Assembly (NCBI GenBank): GCA_963576785.1
Contig: OY756151.1
Span: 1,612,001 to 1,676,000 of the forward strand
DNA from: Chlorophyllum brunneum
Lineage: Eukaryota; Basidiomycota; Agaricomycetes; Agaricales; Agaricaceae
Length of the DNA stretch: 64,000 nucleotides
Direction of reading: 5' to 3'
How positions within the stretch are numbered: position 1 is the first letter of the stretch; every line of letters begins with the position of its first letter. The position numbers and the translations under genes were made by a program. Shown piece by piece: positions 58,136-64,000 of the stretch. Below the pieces are notes generated by a model. The model had not been told where the DNA came from and did not search any database. It saw only the letters and a list, made by a program, of their open reading frames with translations.

Positions 58136-58972
58136 TTACTCGTTCATAGGTACGGCCGCTCCCAGTGCTCTGGCCAAGTCCTTCTTGTTTCCTCCAATGA
58201 GAGGTGTCTTGTCAACACGTCGTAAACCAATCCAGAGGGGTGCGTGTGGTGGTCCTTCTTTAAACAGGAAGTGGGTGTGGTTGTTGTACGTAGTGTTGTC
58301 GTTGGTGTGATTGCTTAAAAGTTTGTACACGATCTCTTTCCAATAGTCGTTGTCCTTTTCTCCTTCTGATTTCAAAGTGTTATATCCTGTCGGCGGGTGG
58401 AAAGTCATGGGTGTAATGGGGGGTACTACCGTGGTGAGTATGGTTTGGAGGTGAGCGACTTCCTCTTCGATGTCGGGGTGGAGTAGCTGGTCGGCGGCGG
58501 TTCTTTCTTGCGTCTTTTGTTCGCATGTGTGGCAGATGTGGTGTTGGATGGGGAATGGGTCGTTACTAACGAGTAGTCGATTAACGATGTGGTGGGAGAG
58601 GTTGTCTGTGCTTCTGGACTCATACGTATTGAGTCGTTCGGCTAGGGCTACAAGGATACTGTGCATCCGAGCTCGTATGTTGGAGATAACGAGGAGTTGC
58701 AAGTCGTCGTTAATCTCGTACAAGTGTCTCTCCAGTTGGTCTCTCCTTCCTTCGTTGATGATGAACTGATTGAGTCTTGGAGTGGCGTCAGATAAGGTGT
58801 CCATAATTTTCGAGGCTCCTTCTTGGGTTGCTTTTACTGCTGCTCCTAGTAGTATTATGGTGTCGACTAGGGTTTCTCCTTCTATGATTTCTTCCTGGTT
58901 GGTCCTTTCTGGGACGAGTTCTTCAAATTCTGCGAGGTAGGGGTACGGGGTAAGTTGGCGTTCGGCGGGCAT
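58136..58972 (-). CDS. Extra ORF of element 2 downstream of pol, unidentified
   Basis: 278 residues, ATG at 58,972, about 100 bases after the pol stop and about 100 bases before the polypurine tract. The sequence looks mostly helical and charged (EELVPERTNQEEIIEGETL, RDQLERHLYEINDDLQLLV), with one Cys-x-x-Cys plus His cluster (HHICHTCEQK, about residue 145-155) and no clear signal peptide or membrane span. It occupies the place where some Ty3/gypsy elements carry an envelope-like gene, but nothing in it supports that role. I do not recognise it. Element 1 cannot be compared, as its 3' end is outside the window. Confidence 0.7.
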   Translation of the reverse strand: MPAERQLTPYPYLAEFEELVPERTNQEEIIEGETLVDTIILLGAAVKATQEGASKIMDTLSDATPRLNQFIINEGRRDQLERHLYEINDDLQLLVISNIRARMHSILVALAERLNTYESRSTDNLSHHIVNRLLVSNDPFPIQHHICHTCEQKTQERTAADQLLHPDIEEEVAHLQTILTTVVPPITPMTFHPPTGYNTLKSEGEKDNDYWKEIVYKLLSNHTNDNTTYNNHTHFLFKEGPPHAPLWIGLRRVDKTPLIGGNKKDLARALGAAVPMNE

Positions 58973-59069
58973 GGTGTATTGTAGAGATAGTTGGCAAAGT
59001 CAAGGGTGAAGTGAATACCACGAGTGATGCGATGAGTGTAGTGGTTACTTGAGATGCGAGGTTTGCTGT

Positions 59070-62000
59070 TCATAATTGCTGTTTTTTACCTCCCCTTTTT
59101 ATGGGTTTCGTCCTCGAAATCTTGCTTATGAATTCTTGTACTGCTTCCTTGGCGCTGTCTAAGTTTGTTTCGTCTTCCCATGTATCTTCTTCGGACGTAT
59201 ATCCTTTCCAGTGTATTAGGTACTGTTTTCGTTTCCCTCTCATGCGGTGTCCTCGGACTTCATCTACTTCGTAGTGTTCTTCATCGTTAATTATCTCGGG
59301 GATCGGTGGTGGCGGAGTGCGCTGGCTGTCATACTCGGGGTTGTGATAGGGGGAAAGTAGTCTGCTGTTGAATACGTCGTGTATCGCCCATGTTTCAGGT
59401 AGCTCCAGGCGGTAGCTTGTTTCGCCTATTTTTTCTTTTACTCGGAACGGTCCGTATCTCTTGTGATCTAATTTTTTCGTTGGTCTTGTTGTCCTAATAT
59501 TGTCTGCTTCCAGCCAAATTTGGTCTCCTATTTGGTACTCGTGTTCTGGCTTTGTGCTGTTTCGCTTTTCCATCTGTATCTGGTTTTGTTGGAGCATTTT
59601 GATCGTTGCTTGGCGTATGTCCTGCAGTTCTTGTATTCTTTCCGTGATTGCTGGAGCCTTGATCTCGTTTGAGATGTCACCCTTCCATGGGTGTCGTCCG
59701 TATACTATCTGGAACGGTGAATGTCCTGTGGCACTATGTGTTTTGTCGTTATACTGGAATTCTGCCGTGCTGAGCCATTTCTTCCAGTTGTTCTGTGCGT
59801 GATTGATTACATTTTTGAGGTAGGCCTCAACCTCTTGGTTGATGCGCTCCGTTTGACCGTCTGTTTGTGGATGGTATGCCGTGGATAGGTTTCGTTGGGT
59901 GCCGGTTGCTTTGCAAAGTTCCGCCATGAATTTTGATGCGAACTGTGGGCCTCTGTCACTGATGATCCTGCGTGGTATCCCATGTTGTCTCCATATGTCG
60001 TCCCGATATATATCTCCTAGCTCCTCGGATGATAGGGTGGTGTTAACTGCTCGTAGCCTGATCATTTTGCTGAAACGATCAACGATGACAAGTATCGCGT
60101 CGTATCCCTCCGATTCTGGCAGTGGTCCTATCATGTCGATTGATATCTCTTCCCATGGTCCAGTGGGTATTGGTAACGGATGGAGGTGTGTGGTAGGTCG
60201 TGTTCGGAGTATTTTATTTCTCTGACATGTGTCACATCCCTTGATGTATCGTTTAACATCGTTACGCATTTGTGGCCACCAATATGTCCTTTTGAGGAGT
60301 TCGATCATTCTATGTTGTCCCGGGTGTCCTACGTCCGTTTTGTCGTGGTGTTGTTGGAGTATTTCTTGGCGTAATTCGGTGTTTGGTGGTACGTATATTC
60401 TTCCTTCGAAGATGGGTAATCCATCAGTTTCCCATATCTCCTCTGGTCGTTTCTCCTTTTCTCTTAACCATTGTGTTTCTCTCCTCTGCTCCTTTCGTAG
60501 TCGGTGTTTCAGGTCTTCTTCTCCTGATATATCCCACATTTGTCTGATTTCGGTGGTAGTGTTGTCGAATAAGTGGTCGGGTAATAGCGTGATATCTGTG
60601 TTGTCTCTGGTTGTGTCCGTTTTCGTTAGTCTTGATAATACATCTGCTTTTGTGTTTGTTTTTCCGGGTATGTGTTTCAACGTGTAGTGATATTCCTGTA
60701 GTTCCAGTTGCCATCTCGCCTGTCGTCCTGTGAGTTGTTGCGGTTTCCTAAAGTATTCCAGGTTCTTGTGGTCCGTCCATATCTCGAATGGTTTGTCGGC
60801 GTCGAGTAGATATTGTCTCCAAGTTTTGACCGCTTCTCGGATTGCCAATAGTTCTTTGTCATAGATCTGGTAATTTCGTTCTGCCGGTGTCATTGTTCTC
60901 GAGTGGAATGCGATTGGGTGCCACTGGTTATCTTGGTCTTGTGATAATACCGCTCCTACTCCGTACCCTGATGCGTCTACCTCCACTCTATATTGTCCTT
61001 TATCTCGGGGCATCGCTAGTACTGGTTCGCTCGTGATTTTCTTCTTGATTTCTTCGAACGCTTGTTGTTGCCGTTCTGACCATGACCATTGTGCGTCTTT
61101 CTTCTTGAGTTCATGTAGTGGTGTTGCTATGTTACTGAAGTCTTGTATGAATCGTCGGTAGAAATTTGCAAAGCCGAGGAATTTTTCGACATCCTTCACG
61201 GATTTGGGTGTTGGCCATTCCTTTACTGCTTTCACCTTTTCTTCCTCCATTTTAACGCTGCCCTGTCCTACCACAAAGCCCAGTATGGGTATTTCTTTCG
61301 CGTCGAACATACATTTTGATCGTTTGAAGTATAGCTGGTGTTTGGCTGCAATGTCTAAGAACCGTGTCGTTCTTTTCTCGAGTTCCTCCTGTGTGGTTCC
61401 TGGAATGACGAAATCGTCCATGTAGTTGACAAGCGTCCCTTCATGTAATAGTTCTCGGAATATCGTGTTCATCATTCTTTGGAAGGTTGCCGGTGAATTG
61501 CTCATTCCGAAGAACATGACCGTAGGTTCAAATAATCCGTTGTTTGTTACGAACGCTGCCTTCCATTCGTCTCCTTTCCTGATTCGGACGTTGTTGTATC
61601 CCCAAATGATGTCGAGCTTATTAAACACTTTTGCGCCCTTTAGTCGGTCTAACACCTCGCTTATAAGTGGTAGTGGCGTTTTATCTTTGATGGTGTATTC
61701 ATTCAGTTTCTTGTAATCTTGTACCAGGCGTTTTGTTCCGTCTTTCTTTGGTATAAAGAAGCATGGGGTGGCGTAGGGGGATTGCGATGGTCTGATACGT
61801 CCGGAGGCGAGGTTTTCGTCGAGGAATTTTTGTAGTTCCTGTTTTTCCGTTATTGTCATCGGGTAAACTTTGGACTGCAGTACCGGGGGTGCGTCTTCTG
61901 ACAGATTTATCTCGTGGTCCCATACCGTATGTGCGGGTAGGTTATCGAAGTTCTTTTTGTTGAATAGATGGGTGTACTGTCGGAGGTATGGTGGTAGATC

Positions 62001-62201
62001 TTCATCGTCCGTCCGGTCCGCCTTTTTCTCTTCAATGTGTTCCTTGACTGTCCGTATTTTCTCGTTGAACCGTATGTTGCTATGCACGTGTGGGTGCATC
62101 CGGAGTCTACGAGGGTTGTGATTTGTCTGCGTCCTTTTCTTGTCTGGATTGTTGAGTCGAGGAGAAGTTCGCGCGTAGAGTTTCGTTTTTTGGGGAATCA
62201 C
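59070..62201 (-). CDS. Pol polyprotein of element 2: RT, RNase H, integrase, chromodomain
   Basis: About 1,043 residues in the open part; no ATG is needed because pol follows gag in the -1 frame. Reverse transcriptase covers about residues 110-290 with YMDD at 260-263. RNase H (YRVEVDASGYGVGAVLS) lies at about 405-480. Integrase has a zinc-binding HHCC region (HHDKTDVGHPGQH, then CDTCQRNK) and catalytic blocks SIDMIGPLP, ISDRGPQFAS and YHPQTDGQTERINQEVE, so D-D-E looks complete. A chromodomain follows near the C-terminus (YEVDEVRGH, then YLIHWKGYTSEEDTWE), which defines a chromovirus. The aspartic protease is missing: relative to element 1 about 292 bases are deleted at an AGCA repeat, and one inserted A upstream restores the frame. 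The first ~40 residues are therefore scrambled. Confidence 0.93.
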   Translation of the reverse strand: MIPQKTKLYARTSPRLNNPDKKRTQTNHNPRRLRMHPHVHSNIRFNEKIRTVKEHIEEKKADRTDDEDLPPYLRQYTHLFNKKNFDNLPAHTVWDHEINLSEDAPPVLQSKVYPMTITEKQELQKFLDENLASGRIRPSQSPYATPCFFIPKKDGTKRLVQDYKKLNEYTIKDKTPLPLISEVLDRLKGAKVFNKLDIIWGYNNVRIRKGDEWKAAFVTNNGLFEPTVMFFGMSNSPATFQRMMNTIFRELLHEGTLVNYMDDFVIPGTTQEELEKRTTRFLDIAAKHQLYFKRSKCMFDAKEIPILGFVVGQGSVKMEEEKVKAVKEWPTPKSVKDVEKFLGFANFYRRFIQDFSNIATPLHELKKKDAQWSWSERQQQAFEEIKKKITSEPVLAMPRDKGQYRVEVDASGYGVGAVLSQDQDNQWHPIAFHSRTMTPAERNYQIYDKELLAIREAVKTWRQYLLDADKPFEIWTDHKNLEYFRKPQQLTGRQARWQLELQEYHYTLKHIPGKTNTKADVLSRLTKTDTTRDNTDITLLPDHLFDNTTTEIRQMWDISGEEDLKHRLRKEQRRETQWLREKEKRPEEIWETDGLPIFEGRIYVPPNTELRQEILQQHHDKTDVGHPGQHRMIELLKRTYWWPQMRNDVKRYIKGCDTCQRNKILRTRPTTHLHPLPIPTGPWEEISIDMIGPLPESEGYDAILVIVDRFSKMIRLRAVNTTLSSEELGDIYRDDIWRQHGIPRRIISDRGPQFASKFMAELCKATGTQRNLSTAYHPQTDGQTERINQEVEAYLKNVINHAQNNWKKWLSTAEFQYNDKTHSATGHSPFQIVYGRHPWKGDISNEIKAPAITERIQELQDIRQATIKMLQQNQIQMEKRNSTKPEHEYQIGDQIWLEADNIRTTRPTKKLDHKRYGPFRVKEKIGETSYRLELPETWAIHDVFNSRLLSPYHNPEYDSQRTPPPPIPEIINDEEHYEVDEVRGHRMRGKRKQYLIHWKGYTSEEDTWEDETNLDSAKEAVQEFISKISRTKPIKRGGKKQQL

Positions 62202-62260
62202 GTATCGTCTATTGTGTGATAAAACAGAAACTCTAGTTTTATTGGCTCGCGGGTTTGCGC

Positions 62261-63532
62261 CTACTCGGAGCCTTCGACAAAATCCTCTTTCTCCTCTATT
62301 TCTTGTTCATCATCCTCGTTGACTTCTCTGATATGGGCTTTCTTGGGTGCTCGGCAGTTCTTCGAGATGTGGCCTTGTTTACCGCAATTGTAACACGTTA
62401 TTTTGGTGTACGTGACTTTTGTCTTCTTCCTGCAGTATTTGGCAATATGCCCATAGAGGTTACAATTGTAGCACCTCGGTTTTCCCGTCTGATCGGTGTC
62501 TGCCCTTTGTCGTCCTATCTCCATGGGTTGTCCTCTTCCCCCATAGATAACTCCGGTGGTGGTTTTGACATCTCCTCTAGTGATGTCCGTTGCTTCGTAA
62601 CCTTGTCCTACTGCAAGGATCGTGGTTTTCCATTTGCTGTATGTTGTTGGGACGGAGGTTGTCGGGTAACCTACTATGGTTCGAATAATGTCTGCTCTGG
62701 TGTGGCGCTTGAGAAGGAATATCGCATGTGTGTCGTCTGTTCCTGCTTGGGCTCTTAATGCTTCGAATTCGATTAAGAAGTCTGCTGTGTTCTTCTTTCC
62801 CTGTTTGAACGTCTCTATTTCTCCTTCTGCTATGGCTTTCCTATTCCCCAAGGAGAATGTGGCTTCTACTTCTTTCGTAAAATCCTCCCAAGCCGGTGTT
62901 TTCTTATTCTGGATGGCTTGTAGTTGCGTGTTGGCGTAAGGACCGGCTAGTCCTCCTTTCATCCTTGCCAAAATGGCTACTATTTTCTGTTCTTCTTCGT
63001 CTATCTTGTTGAACATCAGCCATAAGGATATGGCTCTCCACCAATCGTCAAATTTGGTCCTATCCCCATTAAAATATCCTGGTTCCGGGGCTAGGTTCTT
63101 TGGTACGTTGATCTCGTCTGTCATTTCTGGTTCTGACTCTGGTTCGCTGTGTTCGTTTTCGTAGGTTTCGGCGATTTCTATATCGGCTGTGGCGTCGGCG
63201 ACTTCTGTGTCGAATTCGGTTTCGAATAGAGCTGTGTCGATTTCTTCTTCAACCGGAGCTGGTTCTTCGTCTGTGCTGTGTTCGGATTCTTCCTCGTAGG
63301 TTTCGGTGATATCTATATCGGATGTGTTCTCGGCGACTTCTGTGTCGAATTCGGTTTCAAATAGAGCTGTGGTCTCGTCTACGCTGTGTTCGGATTTCTG
63401 CCGTTTAAGGCCTTCAGGGATTTCTGGTTCTGTTGATCGTTTGGATCCTGTTGCTACGGGTGAACCCTGGATGTCTGTTGGTCTCGGAGCTCTCTGTCTT
63501 CTCGGTGTTCTCGATGAGCTACTGCTGCTCAT
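62261..63532 (-). CDS. Gag of element 2
   Basis: 423 residues. The N-terminal acidic region contains two copies of an ALFETEFDTEVA repeat, one more than in element 1. The capsid domain (FDDWWRAISLWLMFNKI onwards) is followed by two intact zinc knuckles, CYNCNLYGHIAKYC and CYNCGKQGHISKNC. The -1 frame is open across the gag stop, so pol could be reached by -1 frameshifting, though I see no classical slippery heptamer. Confidence 0.92.
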   Translation of the reverse strand: MSSSSSSRTPRRQRAPRPTDIQGSPVATGSKRSTEPEIPEGLKRQKSEHSVDETTALFETEFDTEVAENTSDIDITETYEEESEHSTDEEPAPVEEEIDTALFETEFDTEVADATADIEIAETYENEHSEPESEPEMTDEINVPKNLAPEPGYFNGDRTKFDDWWRAISLWLMFNKIDEEEQKIVAILARMKGGLAGPYANTQLQAIQNKKTPAWEDFTKEVEATFSLGNRKAIAEGEIETFKQGKKNTADFLIEFEALRAQAGTDDTHAIFLLKRHTRADIIRTIVGYPTTSVPTTYSKWKTTILAVGQGYEATDITRGDVKTTTGVIYGGRGQPMEIGRQRADTDQTGKPRCYNCNLYGHIAKYCRKKTKVTYTKITCYNCGKQGHISKNCRAPKKAHIREVNEDDEQEIEEKEDFVEGSE

Positions 63533-63612
63533 ATACTGTTGTCCTGGTCGGAGGCTATTATTCCAAGCCTAGCTACGAATAGTGGCACCTCTCTTGCAAG
63601 GTGAGTCGAATG

Positions 63613-63623
63613 ACACTTTACCA
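63613..63623 (-). other. Primer-binding site of element 2 (self-priming type)
   Basis: TGGTAAAGTGT on the minus strand, two bases from the 5' LTR. It is the reverse complement of ACACTTTACCA (63,719-63,709 on the minus strand) in that LTR. Confidence 0.65.
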
Positions 63624-63625
63624 AA

Positions 63626-63924
63626 TGTTACGACCTTAGTCTCTGACTCAGGTTGCAAGCCTTTGGATAAAGGAAGGAAGTAGAGAAAGGAAGAAGGGAT
63701 GATACGATTGGTAAAGTGTAAGGAATACATCAAGTATTACTACACTTTATATACTAGTGGTAGAGGCTAATAATAAGGGAGTCGAGTAACGGAGTCATAG
63801 GAGACGAGTAGAACGAGTCAGGTAGGAGGCACCGCCTCTAGGGTGATACAGGAGATGAAACGAGTATGAGGGTACACGAGGTAATGGGCGTATGATGGGA
63901 AAGAACGGTCTATGATTCGTAACA
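63626..63924 (-). repeat. 5' LTR of element 2
   Basis: 299 bases; partner of 57,728-58,026. Confidence 0.95.
63709..63753 (-). promoter_or_regulatory. LTR promoter of element 2
   Basis: On the minus strand TATATAAA (63,753-63,746) precedes ACACTTTACCA (63,719-63,709) by about 34 bases, the same layout as element 1. Confidence 0.6.
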
Positions 63925-63929
63925 AGAAG
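63925..63929. repeat. Target-site duplication of element 2, right copy
   Basis: AGAAG, matching 57,723-57,727. Confidence 0.93.
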
Positions 63930-64000
63930 AAGACCTGAAACACCAATTACGGAAGGAGCAAAGAAGAGAAACACAGTGGCTAAGAGAAAAGGAGAAACGA
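63930..64000 (+). mobile_element. Element 1 resumes (pol, RNase H to integrase linker)
   Basis: Codes DLKHQLRKEQRRETQWLREK, which matches the element 2 pol segment SGEEDLKHRLRKEQRRETQW, so it continues the frame broken at 57,727. It runs off the window edge. Confidence 0.92.

Larger units (their letters stand above)
57728..63924 (-). mobile_element. Ty3/gypsy chromovirus, element 2 (complete ends, protease deleted)
   Basis: A 6.2 kb element on the minus strand, inserted into the pol region of element 1. In order along its own strand it has a 5' LTR (63,626-63,924), primer-binding site, gag, pol (reverse transcriptase, RNase H, integrase, chromodomain; no protease), an extra ORF, a polypurine tract and a 3' LTR (57,728-58,026). 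The LTRs differ at one position by eye (C57,993 against T63,891), so insertion was recent. Flanked by AGAAG. Confidence 0.95.

Noticed and set aside
58136..58972. Extra ORF of element 2 as an envelope gene
   Set aside because: No signal peptide, no transmembrane segment and no envelope-like motif can be seen.
1..64000. CRISPR arrays, operons, ribosome-binding sites or prokaryotic mobile elements
   Set aside because: The sequence is eukaryotic, with spliced genes and LTR retrotransposons; no short regularly spaced repeats were seen.

Overview
The window is nuclear DNA of a basidiomycete fungus, most probably a mushroom-forming agaricomycete. The evidence is the short GT-AG introns of about 45-65 bases, the Agaricomycete-type membrane protein families (DUF6533, DUF6534 and others), MYND-finger paralogues, and a Ty3/gypsy chromovirus. 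No tRNA, rRNA or CRISPR array was seen. Exons were assembled by eye; where exon phases close over the whole gene the exon list is given.

Left part (1-19 kb). A multi-pass membrane protein gene (4.2-5.6 kb, +) and a 5'-damaged DUF6534 gene (6.3-7.6 kb, -) are followed by three complete MYND zinc-finger paralogues (9.2-10.9 +, 11.4-12.9 +, 15.5-16.9 -). An alpha/beta-hydrolase (13.9-15.2, -) sits between the second and third, and a DUF6533 membrane protein follows (17.5-19.1, -). Decayed MYND copies lie at 0.2-0.5, 23.1-24.2 and 28.2-29.2 kb.

Middle part (19.5-52.3 kb). This is a dense array of segmental duplications. The module, read along the coding strand, contains an unidentified family (here called X), a DUF6534 membrane protein, a second multi-pass membrane protein (here called R) and a GH16-type glucanase-like gene. 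The DUF6534 gene survives in five long copies (D1-D4 on -, D5 on +) plus one fragment. GH16 survives as one complete 11-exon gene (31.2-32.7 kb, -) and five relics. R survives as one complete gene (43.0-43.9 kb, -) and four relics. Orientation flips near 44 kb, giving a large imperfect inverted repeat (about 37.4-41.1 versus 48.0-52.25 kb). At the flip lies a complete five-exon membrane protein gene (44.7-45.7 kb, +). A second alpha/beta-hydrolase (29.6-31.0 kb, -), with exon lengths identical to the first, lies beside a MYND relic, so the hydrolase/MYND pairing was also duplicated.

Right part (54-64 kb). Two closely related Ty3/gypsy chromoviruses are nested. Element 1 (+) starts at 54,062 and is split at 57,727 by element 2 (-, 57,728-63,924). 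Element 2 has 299-base LTRs that differ at one base by eye and a 5-base target duplication. Element 1 resumes at 63,930 and runs off the window. Both show an 11-base match between the predicted RNA 5' end and the primer-binding site, as in Tf1-type self-priming elements. Element 2 has lost its protease and carries an extra unidentified ORF after the integrase/chromodomain.

Most notable points: a structurally complete GH16 gene that has lost its catalytic nucleophile; the inverted modular array with a probable gene-conversion tract; the predicted self-priming, protease-deleted but very recently inserted chromovirus; and its extra ORF.
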